From contig NZ_CP107780.1 in assembly GCF_036345175.1 (NCBI RefSeq), forward strand, positions 10,664,001-10,728,000: a DNA stretch of 64,000 nt, given 5' to 3'. This DNA comes from Streptomyces sp. NBC_00576 (GTDB lineage Bacteria > Actinomycetota > Actinomycetes > Streptomycetales > Streptomycetaceae). Shown piece after piece: positions 43,302-53,158 of the stretch; the stretch's first letter is position 1; each line of letters begins with the position of its first letter. The translations under genes were made by a program, and so were the position numbers. Below the pieces are notes generated by a model. It saw nothing but the letters and a program-made list of their open reading frames with translations, did not search any database and was not told where the DNA came from.

Positions 43302-44099
43302 TTACCCGAACAGGCGCCGCTGGATCTCGCGCCGGTAGTCCTCCAGGGTTCTGTCGAGGTGTACCGCGGTGGCCTGCGCCGCTTCCTCGGCGTGGCCGTC
43401 ACGGATGGCCCGGTAGATCGCCTCGTGTTCCTCGACCGCCGCCCCGGTGTGCTCACTGAACGTGTCATGGATACCGATGGCGCTGGACTGGCGCTGCAGA
43501 CGTCGTGCGTCGCGCACGGCGCTGGCGAGGAAGGTGTTGTGCGAGGCCGCGGTCACGGCCGCGTGGAAGTCGTCGTCCGCCTGGTTGAAGACGTCGACCT
43601 GACCGTGGACGAACCCGTGCCGGCACTGCTGCATGGCGAGCTCGATGGTGCGCAGTTCGGAGGGAGTGGCACGGGTCGCCGCCAGGCTGCTGGCGGCCAT
43701 CTCCTGGACCCGGCGGAACTCGAACAGCATCAGAACGTGGTCGAGATCGACGGGCCGGAAGAAACCTCCCCACCGGCTGGTGATGAGCATGCCCTCGTCG
43801 TCCGCAACGAACAGGCCTCGCCCCTTGTGGGCCCGTACGCGGCCGAGCGCCGAGAGGATCTTCACGGCTTCCCGCACCACCGCCCGGCTGGTGTTCAGCG
43901 TCTCGGCCAGATCGATCTCCGTGGGCAGCCGGTCCCCCGCCACCAGACGCTCCTCGGCGATGTACTCCAGGATCCGCTCCGCCACGATTTCGTACCCCGG
44001 GCGGTAGTCACGCCGCTCGTCCGAGCCGTTCACCGCCGTGGGCGCAGCGGGAAGGACCTGCACCGGCAGGGCCGCTTCGGTCGCTGGCGTGTCGTTCAT
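43302..44099 (-). CDS. GntR-family (FadR subfamily) transcriptional regulator
   Basis: The minus-strand start is ATG 44099 after GGGAGG. The 265-residue protein has a winged helix (about 40-105; YEIVAERILEYIAEERLVAG, DRLPTEIDLAETLNTSRAVV, REAVKILSALGRVRAHKGRG) and an FCD ligand domain (about 120-255; DLDHVLMLFEFRRVQEMAAS, FNQADDDFHAAVTAASHNTF, EEHEAIYRAIRDGHAEEAAQ). FCD domains bind metal and small carboxylates or sugar acids. It reads in the same direction as the GH27 gene 237 bases further on, and probably controls part of this island in response to a sugar-derived ligand. Confidence 0.92.
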   Translation of the reverse strand: MNDTPATEAALPVQVLPAAPTAVNGSDERRDYRPGYEIVAERILEYIAEERLVAGDRLPTEIDLAETLNTSRAVVREAVKILSALGRVRAHKGRGLFVADDEGMLITSRWGGFFRPVDLDHVLMLFEFRRVQEMAASSLAATRATPSELRTIELAMQQCRHGFVHGQVDVFNQADDDFHAAVTAASHNTFLASAVRDARRLQRQSSAIGIHDTFSEHTGAAVEEHEAIYRAIRDGHAEEAAQATAVHLDRTLEDYRREIQRRLFG

Positions 44100-44315
44100 C
44101 TGTGCTGCCTCCCGGGTGACTGCGGCGAAGGCGACTGATCGCTTGGGGCCGCCAGCAGCGTACCTCAAATGAAAGATAAGTCGTACTCATTTTGATCAAG
44201 ATCTACGACGTGAACTCTGGCTTCCCCGGCAGGTAAATGCCTTTTATCGGTCATAACCGTGCGCGAGCACTACGTCATCGCCCTCAAGTCCACCAAAGGA
44301 ACGCCGTACGACCTC

Positions 44316-44346
44316 TTGACGAACCCCTTGATAAGGCGGCTAATTT
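44316..44346 (+). promoter_or_regulatory. Candidate promoter (TTGACG - 19 - TAATTT)
   Basis: TTGACG at 44316-44321 and TAATTT at 44341-44346 form a sigma-70-like pair with a slightly long 19-base spacer. It is upstream of the ATG at 44474 with its GGAGT ribosome site. The interval 44100-44473 has no other supported gene. Confidence 0.35.
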
Positions 44347-44473
44347 CTTCCACGTCGGTAGCCGCACAGCCGCCTTCAGTGTCCGACGCCCGCCCGGGAC
44401 GGTCCGGCGTCACCCCGTCCTCGCGCCACCCCCCGACCTTCTCGGGGCGCCTGCCAACCCAGTGGAGTCACTC

Positions 44474-44580
44474 ATGACCGTCAACAAGTCTTCGTCCAGC
44501 CCGAAGAGATCGCGCGGCAAGAAGCGTGCGGCGTTGCTGGCCGGGTGCGCGGCCACGGTGTTGCTGCGTCGAGGCGCTCA
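44474..44580 (+). pseudogene. Signal-peptide stub of a lost secreted protein
   Basis: ATG 44474 follows GGAG and encodes MTVNKSSSSPKRSRGKKRAA followed by LLAGCAATVLL, a typical export signal. The frame then runs into sequence preceding the aldo/keto reductase without a mature domain. Promoter, ribosome site and signal survive, but the enzyme has been deleted. Confidence 0.5.
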
Positions 44581-44645
44581 TCGCGGGCGGATCAGCCCAC
44601 GTGGGGCGCTGACGCACGCCGATCGACATCCACGAGGAGGACGTC

Positions 44646-45620
44646 ATGCAACGCCGGAACATCCACAACACCTCCGTGGAACTCACCGAACTCGGATTCG
44701 GCGCGTCGGTGATCGGCAACCTCTACCGGACCACCTCGGCGGCAGACGCGTCGGCCGCCGTCGACGCGGCCTGGGACGCGGGCATACGGTACTTCGACAC
44801 CGCCCCGCACTATGGTCTCGGGTTCTCCGAACGGCGCCTAGGGGCGGCCCTGCGGCAGCGCCCTCGGGACGAGTACGTCGTCTCCTCCAAGGTCGGCCGA
44901 CTCCTTGTCCCCAACGAACGTCCACAGGGCGTCGACAATGAGGGCTTCGTCGTACGGGACGACCTGCGCCGACAGTGGGACTTCAGCCGCGACGGCGTGC
45001 TCCGGTCCATCGAGGACTCCCTGCGCCCGCACCGGCCTGGACCGGCTCGACATCCTCTACCTGCACGACCCCGACGACAATTGGAGGCAGGCCGCCGATG
45101 AGGCCATGCCCGCCCTGGCGGACCTGCGTGACCAAGGGGTTGTCGGGGCCATCGGCGCCGGAATGAACCAGTCGGCCGTGCTCTCCCGCTTCCTGCGCGA
45201 GACCGCCGCCGACGTCGTGATGCTCGCCGGGCGCTACACGCTCCTCGACCAGTCCGCGCTGGACGACGTCCTGCCCGCCGCGCGGGAATCGGGCAAGAGC
45301 GTCGTCGAGGTCGGAGTCTTCAACTCTGGGTTGCTCTTGCGTGAGTGGCCCGCCGAAGGCATGAAGTACGACTACCAGGACGCCCCACCGGAACTGGTCG
45401 CGCGCACGGGCGATCGCGGAGGTCTGCGAGGGGCACGGCACCAGCCTTCCCGCCGCCGCCATCGCCTTCCCGACCACCCACCCCAGCACCGTCAATGTCA
45501 CGCTCGGCATGCGCGACCGCGCACAAGTGACGCAGAACGTGGAACTCCAGCGAAGCGCTGTACCCCGGGCGCTCTGGGACGACCTCCGGTGCCAGGGGCT
45601 GATCAGGCCCGACGTTCTCA
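44646..45620 (+). pseudogene. Aldo/keto reductase (aldose or L-fucose dehydrogenase-like), two frameshifts
   Basis: ATG 44646 follows GAGGAGG. Frame one gives LTELGFGASVIGNLYRTTSA, AWDAGIRYFDTAPHYGLGFS (catalytic D and Y) and EYVVSSKVGRLLVP (K). Near 45025 one base is lost and frame two gives RTGLDRLDILYLHDPDDNWR (H), VVGAIGAGMNQSAVLSRFLR and LLDQSALDDVLPAARESGKS. Near 45405 a second shift leads to AIAEVCEGHGTSLPAAAIAF and PSTVNVTLGMRDRAQVTQNV. The RYFDTAPHYG/FSERRLG pattern is that of D-threo-aldose 1-dehydrogenases, which oxidise L-fucose and related sugars. This fits a neighbour of the fucosidase. At 45680-45839 an unrelated C-terminal scrap (FPMTLTGKGHHHGAATVDEP) ends in a stop. Confidence 0.75.
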
Positions 45621-46067
45621 CCACCAGCGGTATCCAGGGCACGGCCGACCGCCCCGCGCCCGATGGACGGTCCGCGGCACATGATGACGGCACCCGCGGG
45701 GGAGTTCCCGATGACGCTGACCGGCAAGGGCCACCACCACGGGGCAGCCACCGTGGACGAACCGCTCCACGACCTCATAGAGGACACGATCGACGCGCTC
45801 CCCGTCGGCGCCACGACCGCCTTCTGTCGCCCGGCCTGACCGATTACCCAGACCACACCGTGTCCGTCGCGAGGGAAGCCAGCACGGCTTCTGCGGCTGC
45901 GAAGTCGCCCCCGATCCGCGAGATTGTGCCGCTCACCGACGCTCCTGAACCCTCGGGACGCTCAAGGGCCGGGGCCGGTGAAGATCCGCTTCAACCGCAC
46001 TGACAACACCCCGGAGCCGCCGCATGAACGCTTTCCCGACCGTCCGAACCAGCAGGAGGGGCAGACG

Positions 46068-49000
46068 ATGAAGCCCGTCACCTCCACCATCCGCAAGTTG
46101 TCAGCAGTGCTTGCGATGGCTCTCCCCGCGGTGCTGCTGACATCCCTCACGACGTCGGCCCCGGCCTCGGCCGCGACCCAGGCGACCTACTACGTCGCCC
46201 CCGGTGGCAACGACGCCAACGCCGGGACGATCACCGCGCCGTTCAAGACCCTGCAGCACGCACGGGACGTCGTGCGCACGGTCAACAGCAACATGACCGG
46301 AGACATCAACGTCTTTCTCCGCGGCGGCAACTACCCGGTGAGCAGCACCATCAACTTCACGTCGGCCGACTCCGGAACGAACGGCCACCATGTCGTGTAC
46401 GCCGCCTACCAGAACGAGAAGCCGGTGCTGAACGGAGGCGTTCAGGTGACCGGCTGGACACAGCACAGCGGGAACATCTGGAAGGCCCCGCTGAACCGCG
46501 ACAACAAGCTCCGCGCGCTCTACGTCAACAACAAGCGCGCCCAGATGGCCTCCAAGACGATCCCCTCGGCCGGATGCTACGGGACCTACACCATCACGGC
46601 CGGCCAGGCTCCCTGGGCCTGGGAGTCGGGTTCGGAGTGCGACGGAGCCAAGTACGCTCTCTCCGATCTGCCCGCCGTCGCCGCCAACCAGGACGACGTC
46701 GAAATCAAGTATCCGACGACCTGGACCACATCCATCGTGGGAGTCCGCCAGATCACCACGAGCTCGGACGGCGCCAATCGCGTGGCCCTGTTCCAGCAGC
46801 CGGGTGCGGCCATTGCCCAGGGACCGCCGAACGGCAACTTCGCCGCCGCCGGCGGCACCCCAACTTTCATGAACGCGTACGAGTTCCTGGACCAGCCCGG
46901 CGAGTTCTACTTCGACAAGACGAACCACACGCTGTACTACTACAAGTCCAGCTCCGAGGACATGACATCGGCGGAGGTCTTCGCGCCGAACAACGTGTCC
47001 ACCCTCATCAAGATCGCCGGCACGTCCACGACCGACCACGCGCGGAACATCACCTTCTCCGGGCTCACGGTCGAGCACTCCGACTGGAACCTGGTCAATG
47101 TCGCGGGCTCCGTCTTCCGGCAGGGCCAGCAAGGCAACGCCAGCTCGACCGTGTACGCGCAGAAGAACTTCCACGCGTACACCTACCGCAACGTCGACCT
47201 GCCGCCGGGGATCATCCAGATCGAGAGCGCCGACGGGATCAGCCTGCTGCGCAACACGGTGCAGCACACCGGCGCCGACGGAATCAACATGGTCAACGAC
47301 GTGAAGGACTCGCTGTTGACCGGCAACGTCACGAATGACATAGCCGGATCCGCCATCACCGTGGGGCACCCCCAGCACGTGTACATCGGGGACTACACCT
47401 CGACCAACAACGAGAAGTACCCGGTGAACGTCGAGGGACTCTGCAAGAACATCTCGATCAAGAACAACTACCTCTACGACAGCGCGGTGCTGTTCCAGGG
47501 GTCCAGCGCCGTGTCGGCGTACTTCGTCGATTCCCTGTCCGTGCAGCACAACCGGATCGAGAAGTCCCCGTGGGCGGGCATCACCCTCGGCTGGGGATGG
47601 TGGAACTTCGACGGTTCGTCGAACTCGATCCGACCGAATGTGCCGACCACCACGGCGAAGAACAACACCATCAGCTACAACCAGATCGTCGACACGATGC
47701 AGGTGCTCGGCGACTCCGCTCCCATCTACACGCTGGGCAGCCAGCCGGGAACCGAGATCAGCAACAACTACATCCAGGGCGTTCCGGCCGGCCACAAGTA
47801 CGGAATGCACCCCGATGAAGGCTCCGCCTACCTCAACGAGCACGACAACGTGCTCGACCTTGACCCGAATGTCGCCTTCGCCATCTGCTCCGGCACGTGG
47901 GGCAAGCAGCACGACCTGAGCATCACCAACACCTACGGCACCGTCAACAAGATCAACGACAAGAACGTCCCGAACAGCACCATCGAGGACGTGCGCGCGT
48001 ATGCGGACAGAGTGTGGCCGTCCCCGGCGTACGCCATCGCCGTGAACTCCGGTCTGGAGGACGCGTACAAGGACCTCGTCCTGCAGAGCAGCCTGGGCCT
48101 GCAGGACTACGCCCTGCCCGCGAGCACGTTCACCGGCAAGGGCGTGTCGTCCATCCCCCTCCGCAGCATCGGTGACGCGACCAGGACGCTCTGGCTGGCT
48201 CCCTCCGGTACGACGACGTTTGCCGTCGGCCCCACCATGACGAAGGCGGCCGGAACCGCGGCGGCCATCAGTGTCCCGCCGACGGTCGGCGACTACCGCC
48301 TCTACGTCGTGGACGCCCAGGGGAGTGCATCCGCCGCGTCGAAGTCGCTCGTACGGCAGCGATGGGCGTACGTCGACGACAAGAGCTCCGGCATTACCTA
48401 CAGCTCCCCTTGGTCGAACTGGAACGACTCGCAGGACTTCAACGGGTCGGAGAGTTTCACGAGCACGGCGGGCGGCTACGTCCAGTACTCGTTCACCGGA
48501 TCAGGCATTCGGTATGTCAGCATGAAGCAACCGAACATGGGGAAGGTGGACGTCTACATCGACGGCAGCCTCGCGCAGTCGGGCATCGACGCCTATGCCC
48601 CGACGGTGACGAAGCAGGTGGTGCTGTTCGAGAAGACGGATCTCGTCGCCGGCCCGCACACGATCAAGGTCGTGTGCACCGGAACGAAGAACGCGGCCTC
48701 TTCCAACGCCATCTGTGCACTGGACGCCTTCGCAGGCATCTCCTTCCCCGCCACCAACGCGTTCTACAAGCTCCTGGACAAGAACAGCGGCATGGCGATC
48801 GACATCCAAGGTGGATCCAGCTCCGACGGAGCGAGCGCCATCCAGTGGAACGACAGCGGCGCCCAGAATCAGCGCTGGCGGTTCGTTGCGGTCGGTGACG
48901 GCAGCTTCAAGATCATCAACCAGAGCAGCGGTAAACTGCTGGACGTCTACCAAGCGTCTACCGCGGATGGCGCGAACGTCGTCCAGTGGAACGACAAAAA

Positions 49001-49181
49001 CGGTGCGAACCAGCACTGGACACTAGTCGCCGCCGGAAACGGCTACAACAAGATCAAGAACGTGAAAAGCGGCAAGCTGCTCACCGTGTCCGGCTCGTCG
49101 ACGACAGCAGGCGCTCAGCTCGTGCAGACGACGGACACGAACGCCGACAGCCAGCTGTGGCAGGCGGTGAACGTGGACTGA
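46068..49181 (+). CDS. Large secreted right-handed beta-helix (GH141-like) protein with ricin-type lectin domain
   Basis: ATG 46068 follows AGGAGGGG. The 1037-residue product has a Sec signal (LSAVLAMALPAVLLTSLTTS, cleavage near ASAA), then TYYVAPGGNDANAGTITAPF, the usual opening of secreted beta-helix enzymes. The parallel beta-helix runs to about residue 640 (INVFLRGGNYPVSSTINFTS, IEKSPWAGITLGWGWWNFDG, ISNNYIQGVPAGHKYGMHPD). A carbohydrate-binding-like sandwich (about 755-895; WSNWNDSQDFNGSESFTSTA) and a ricin-type trefoil (about 898-1037; IQWNDSGAQNQRWRFV, VQWNDKNGANQHWTLV) follow. The architecture resembles GH141, which includes fucosidases and xylanases acting on complex plant glycans. 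Exact activity unknown. Confidence 0.85.
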   Translation: MKPVTSTIRKLSAVLAMALPAVLLTSLTTSAPASAATQATYYVAPGGNDANAGTITAPFKTLQHARDVVRTVNSNMTGDINVFLRGGNYPVSSTINFTSADSGTNGHHVVYAAYQNEKPVLNGGVQVTGWTQHSGNIWKAPLNRDNKLRALYVNNKRAQMASKTIPSAGCYGTYTITAGQAPWAWESGSECDGAKYALSDLPAVAANQDDVEIKYPTTWTTSIVGVRQITTSSDGANRVALFQQPGAAIAQGPPNGNFAAAGGTPTFMNAYEFLDQPGEFYFDKTNHTLYYYKSSSEDMTSAEVFAPNNVSTLIKIAGTSTTDHARNITFSGLTVEHSDWNLVNVAGSVFRQGQQGNASSTVYAQKNFHAYTYRNVDLPPGIIQIESADGISLLRNTVQHTGADGINMVNDVKDSLLTGNVTNDIAGSAITVGHPQHVYIGDYTSTNNEKYPVNVEGLCKNISIKNNYLYDSAVLFQGSSAVSAYFVDSLSVQHNRIEKSPWAGITLGWGWWNFDGSSNSIRPNVPTTTAKNNTISYNQIVDTMQVLGDSAPIYTLGSQPGTEISNNYIQGVPAGHKYGMHPDEGSAYLNEHDNVLDLDPNVAFAICSGTWGKQHDLSITNTYGTVNKINDKNVPNSTIEDVRAYADRVWPSPAYAIAVNSGLEDAYKDLVLQSSLGLQDYALPASTFTGKGVSSIPLRSIGDATRTLWLAPSGTTTFAVGPTMTKAAGTAAAISVPPTVGDYRLYVVDAQGSASAASKSLVRQRWAYVDDKSSGITYSSPWSNWNDSQDFNGSESFTSTAGGYVQYSFTGSGIRYVSMKQPNMGKVDVYIDGSLAQSGIDAYAPTVTKQVVLFEKTDLVAGPHTIKVVCTGTKNAASSNAICALDAFAGISFPATNAFYKLLDKNSGMAIDIQGGSSSDGASAIQWNDSGAQNQRWRFVAVGDGSFKIINQSSGKLLDVYQASTADGANVVQWNDKNGANQHWTLVAAGNGYNKIKNVKSGKLLTVSGSSTTAGAQLVQTTDTNADSQLWQAVNVD

Positions 49182-50058
49182 TTCCCTCCGCCACACGGGC
49201 CGCACACCCTGCTCAGCCACCTCGGCCGAGGGCCGGCGGTGGCGGCAGGCGCGCCGGCGGCATTGGCAGGGCGGGCAGCGACGTGCGGCGGCGGCCGCAG
49301 CGGGGCGGCGGCGGGCGGGCGGCGGCTTGCGCTGCTGCGGGGGCGGACCGAGGGAGGCGAAAGACCTGAGGGACGGTGTCGACGAGACGCGGGCCGACAC
49401 CGTCCGCCTGCGGCCCGAGCATCGTGAGCTGTATCTGCGCCGCATTGCGCGACAAGCTCCTCGGCGACAAAGCGTGCTCGCAGGGTGTCCTCACCGTCAC
49501 GCTCTCCGGACGCTACTGCAACAAACAGTCGGTCTAGCCGGATCACCGGCCGACTTGGCTCCGGCTTCCACCGAGGACGTCGCTGAGGTGCCCGTCCCGG
49601 GCTCTGGTCGCGTCCGCCGGCGGGGCTCGGGCCTGGCTGGAAGGGCCTACCGGCTACCTCACAACGCGGTAGCGGCGGTCTGGGACATGGACAGCTCCTC
49701 ACAGGGACGATCGCCGTGCCGGTCACGGCGTCATGAGTGCAGCCTCATGTGGATATCCTGTGGATAGAGTCTGGGCGCCGAACGGCAGATGGGAGAGGAG
49801 AAACCTCCTGTGACTGTTCGCGCTAGTTGGCGGATATTCACGAAGTTGGCAAGTCCGGTCCGAGTGATCACACGACCTGCTGTGGCGCCTGCGTTGGCGA
49901 GCTGATCGGCAGAGCTGGCGGGCAACCGTCCGGCCGGTTACGCCAGTGCCTTTGCGGTTCCTGGAGGCTGTCGTCATGAGGGCACGTGGCAGATGTCTAC
50001 GAGGCGAGGGCAGGCGATGTGCCCAGGTGCCGAGGACGCCCACGAACGGTAGAACGTA
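49182..50058. other. Long intergenic stretch without a supported gene
   Basis: Frames on both strands are short, overlapping and arginine/proline/alanine-rich, with no motif I recognise. This is the right border of the polysaccharide island and the upstream region of the PAS-SpoIIE gene. Confidence 0.5.
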
Positions 50059-51345
50059 ATGGTGAGGGATGAGAGCAGCCCTGCTGAAGGTGCCCGGCCA
50101 CACCGTGTGGCGAGGCCGGGGATCGACTACCAGGCGCTGTTCGCGGTCACCCCCAGCCCCTGCATGGTGCTGGGCCCGGACCTGGTGCTCGCGGACGTCA
50201 ATGAGGCGGCCTGCCGGGTGACCGGCCGTGCTCGGGAGGATCTGCTCGGGCGGTACCTCTTCGATGCCTTCCCTGAGAATCCGGCGGACCCGGAGGCTGA
50301 CGGGGTGCGGAATCTGCATGCCTCCCTGCATTGGGTCCTGCGCTCGAAGGAGCCGGACCTGATGGCGCCGATGAAGTACGACATTCCCGTGGCCGACCGG
50401 CTCGGGGTGTTCGAGGAGCGGTGGTGGTCCGCGATCAACACACCGGTGCTCGGGCCGGATGGGCAGGTGGAGTGGATCATCCACCGGGGGGAGGACGTGA
50501 CCTCGTTCATCCTCTCCCACCCTCGCCCGCGAGGAGGCGGGGCGCTCAGCGACGTGGAGGCTATGGAGGTCGAACTGTATGCGCGGGCGCGCGAGCTCCA
50601 TCGGCTGAACGAGGAACTGCGCCAAGCCCACGCCCGGGAACGCCAGGTCGCCGTCACCCTGCAGGAGGCCATGCTCCACTCGCCCCACCTGGCCCGGCAC
50701 CGGGACACCGCGGTGCGCTACCTGCCCGCCGCCGGGTCACTGAACGTGTGCGGCGACTGGTACGAGGTGGTCGACCTACCCAAGAACCGATTCGCCGTCG
50801 CAGTCGGCGACGTCGTCGGCCACGGCCTGGAGGCCGCCGCCGTCATGGGCATGCTCCGCAGCGCATTGTCCGCCGTCGTCCGGGCTGTCGAAGGGCCCGC
50901 GAGGGCTCTGGACGTCCTGGGCCTGTATGCACGCTACGTGGAGGGTGCGCTGGCCACCACCGTCGTCCAAGCCGTCGTCGACACCCGCGCTCGCCGCATC
51001 ATGTACAGCAGCGCCGGCCATCCGCCCCCCGTCCTGCTCCACCCAGACGGCACCTGCGATCTTCTTGACAAGGCCACTGACCCTCCGCTGGGGGCCCGCC
51101 CCGAACCCGTCCCCCGCGTCCAGGCCGACCTGCCCTACACCCCTGGCGACACCTTCGTGCTCTACACCGACGGTCTCATCGAACGCCGCGGCGAGGACAT
51201 CGATGCTGGCCTGCAACGCCTCACCGACACGCTCGCCCGCCATGCCCGCCACAGCCCCGAACGTCTCGCCGACGCCTTGCTCGCGCGCTTCGGTGTCAGC
51301 AGCGGAGCCCGCGACGACATCGCCCTGATCGTCCTCCGCCTATGA
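50059..51345 (+). CDS. PAS domain - SpoIIE/PP2C-type serine phosphatase
   Basis: The 428-residue cytoplasmic protein has a PAS domain (about 22-140; IDYQALFAVTPSPCMVLGPD, EEWW-type end VEWIIHRGEDVT), a coiled-coil linker (about 165-205; VELYARARELHRLNEELRQA) and a SpoIIE-type phosphatase domain (about 215-428). Metal-binding acids are in LNVCGDWYEVVDLP, VGDVVGHGLEAAAVMG, FVLYTDGLIERR and ARDDIALIVLRL. Such proteins dephosphorylate anti-anti-sigma factors and so control alternative sigma factors, with the PAS domain as sensor. No partner kinase or sigma gene is next to it, so its target is elsewhere. Start ATG 50059 has no strong ribosome site. Confidence 0.92.
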   Translation: MVRDESSPAEGARPHRVARPGIDYQALFAVTPSPCMVLGPDLVLADVNEAACRVTGRAREDLLGRYLFDAFPENPADPEADGVRNLHASLHWVLRSKEPDLMAPMKYDIPVADRLGVFEERWWSAINTPVLGPDGQVEWIIHRGEDVTSFILSHPRPRGGGALSDVEAMEVELYARARELHRLNEELRQAHARERQVAVTLQEAMLHSPHLARHRDTAVRYLPAAGSLNVCGDWYEVVDLPKNRFAVAVGDVVGHGLEAAAVMGMLRSALSAVVRAVEGPARALDVLGLYARYVEGALATTVVQAVVDTRARRIMYSSAGHPPPVLLHPDGTCDLLDKATDPPLGARPEPVPRVQADLPYTPGDTFVLYTDGLIERRGEDIDAGLQRLTDTLARHARHSPERLADALLARFGVSSGARDDIALIVLRL

Positions 51346-51682
51346 CCCGCGCCGCCAGCTGAACGCGCCAGGTGGCGAACCCCTCCACTGAAACGGCCAG
51401 TCCCACCTGGGCTTTGTCTACCGTGCTGGACGTGGCGACCACGGATTCGCCATCTATCGCGAACAGACCTCGCCACTGCGCTGAACAGAACCGCCGGTGG
51501 CCAGCCACGATGCACTCGGTCGCTCGCCACTTACCGTGAACAGTCGCATCCCCCATCTGCACCCGCACGATGTGATCACGGCTCGGCAAAGCCTCGGAAC
51601 GCGACGTCACACCGTCGCTTCCCGCCGTACCCGTAGGAGGTGAACGGCGGGAGAGGCCCGCCCCACCGCCCAGGAGCAGCCC
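51346..51682. other. Intergenic, no supported gene
   Basis: This lies between the phosphatase and the replication-relaxation remnant. No recognised coding sequence or terminator was found. Confidence 0.45.
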
Positions 51683-52130
51683 GTGGCGAGCACCGCCGAC
51701 GAGCCCGAACAGACCTCCGGCCAGGGCCGGAACACCCCCTCCGTAGCCCCCTCCATCACCCTCTCCGCGCCCCGACGCAAGATTCGAGCGTTGTCGCAGG
51801 CCACCCCCGCCAGACAAGGGGGCGCCGCCGCTCCGACATCCCTCTTATCCAAAGGTGTCCCACTCACAGGAAGAACTCGACAGAGCCCAGGCGGAGGGAA
51901 CTCCTTCAAGCACTGGGGATCTTCCAGAGGGCGACTGCCGATCAACTGTGGAAGCTGACCCGCCCGGACAACCAGCACGACAAGCTGACCCGGGACAACC
52001 TCCTTGATCTCCAGGACCACCAGCTGGTGAGGATCGATTCCGTTCAGGACGACCAGCGTCAGGTCTGGGTATCACCGCCCGCGGACACCGAGACCGTCGC
52101 CTGCACCCGTACGAGGGCGGCCGCGGCGGT
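51683..52130 (+). pseudogene. Second replication-relaxation/winged-helix protein, frameshifted N-terminal fragment
   Basis: GTG 51683 starts ASTADEPEQTSGQGRNTPSV. By about 51880 the recognisable winged helix is in another frame: RRRELLQALGIFQRATADQL, WKLTRPDNQHDKLTRDNLLD and HQLVRIDSVQDDQRQVWV. The family normally continues with an ERGHREAK-type segment, which is replaced by unrelated sequence. Like the copy at 7.2 kb, it points to a former plasmid or integrative element. Confidence 0.6.
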
Positions 52131-52133
52131 GCG

Positions 52134-52595
52134 GTGTGGCGGAGCGGCTACGTGCTCGTTGATCCGCACGAGTTCGTGAACGAGGTGATCGAGCACGCCC
52201 TGTTCAGGGATCGGCACCCGTTCGTCGTCACCGGCTCGGCATTCTCCCGGGACGTGTACCGCGGGGGCTTCCTGCGCGTACGCCCCGAAGTCGACGCGGA
52301 GGCGACGCTGAAGGCGGTACGAGCCATCGTGTCCGCTCTGGAGGCGGCCTCCTTCGACGTGGAGCCGACACCCGGGATCGCAGACGAAATCCGGGTGCGG
52401 TTCGGCGGGAAGCTGATCTGCCCGGTGATGCACGCCTCTGGCCGCGGCCGCTGGTACTGCGACAGCACGCGCGGTCACGAGGATGAGCACCAGGACGACC
52501 GCCTGCTGGAGTACTGGCCTAACACCCGCGCCTCCGGCCCTGTTCCGCCCCCGTGGTGGCTGCCCGCGCCGGCCCCGCTCACCAGCGCGACATAA
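52134..52595 (+). CDS. Hypothetical protein, start uncertain
   Basis: The 153-residue frame reads VLVDPHEFVNEVIEHALFRD, HPFVVTGSAFSRDVYRGGFL, DAEATLKAVRAIVSALEAAS and EIRVRFGGKLICPVMHASGR. It has a mixed alpha/beta look, ending in a low-complexity proline-rich tail. The N-terminal part appears to continue directly from the replication-relaxation remnant, so the original start may be lost; GTGs at 52134 and 52152 lack ribosome sites. No family was recognised. Confidence 0.4.
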   Translation: MWRSGYVLVDPHEFVNEVIEHALFRDRHPFVVTGSAFSRDVYRGGFLRVRPEVDAEATLKAVRAIVSALEAASFDVEPTPGIADEIRVRFGGKLICPVMHASGRGRWYCDSTRGHEDEHQDDRLLEYWPNTRASGPVPPPWWLPAPAPLTSAT

Positions 52596-52788
52596 GCGCG
52601 TTCCTCACGACCCGCTCAGAGGCCACCGTCTGTGGGGCCGCCGAGTTGCTGCCGACTGCACTCACTGCCCGCCCCTGACCCGGCCGGTCATACACGCGCA
52701 AGCCGGAACCACGGTCCGGGGCGTACTCGTTGGGATGAATCCGCCCGGCTGCCCGAACCCCGCCGTCTTCCGGATCGTCATGCCATGC

Positions 52789-52998
52789 ATGGAGCCGATC
52801 CAGGGTGTACACGTGGTGGAACCGGGCCAGTTGGTCGTCGACGTAGCCGCAGCCGACGACGCGACCGTCCTCAAGTTCCAGGAAGTGCTCGCCGGACTGT
52901 GGGCGCCGTCGATGGCACAGCACACGACCCGGGACGCGGGGCAGCCCGGCGTACGGCTGCGCTGCTACCTGGACCTGCGCCAGCACCCCGACGCGTAA
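52789..52998 (+). CDS. DUF6207 family protein
   Basis: The 69-residue product, MEPIQGVHVVEPGQLVVDVA followed by AADDATVLKFQEVLAGLWAP and HTTRDAGQPGVRLRCYLDLR, is a full-length DUF6207 protein. This small actinomycete family has unknown function. The start ATG 52789 matches the family start, although the frame is open upstream. Such genes commonly occur in streptomycete accessory regions. Confidence 0.75.
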   Translation: MEPIQGVHVVEPGQLVVDVAAADDATVLKFQEVLAGLWAPSMAQHTTRDAGQPGVRLRCYLDLRQHPDA

Positions 52999-53089
52999 AG
53001 CGCACCCCTACAAATGTGCCTTCCTCGTGCCGGACGGTGCTGCCGCTCGTACGCTGGTGGTGTTCTCGGGGCTGTCGCGGAGGTGTGTT

Positions 53090-53149
53090 GTGCCCCGAAC
53101 TGTGTGGTCAGGTGCCATCTCCTTCGGCCTGGTCACTTCTCTGAACTAG
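53090..53149 (+). pseudogene. Ku protein, 5' stub
   Basis: GTG 53090 has GGAGG six bases upstream and encodes VPRTVWSGAISFGLVTSLN before a stop. The first 16 residues match the start of bacterial Ku, the DNA end-binding protein of non-homologous end joining (MPRxxWSGAISFGLVTIPVK). After GLVT the sequence switches to TTCTCTGAAC and IS630-like sequence. A second Ku stub at 63872 breaks at the same codon. Confidence 0.7.
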
Positions 53150-53158
53150 AGACCATCG

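Noticed and set aside
46101..47912. 603-codon minus-strand frame
   Set aside because: Antisense shadow of the beta-helix gene.
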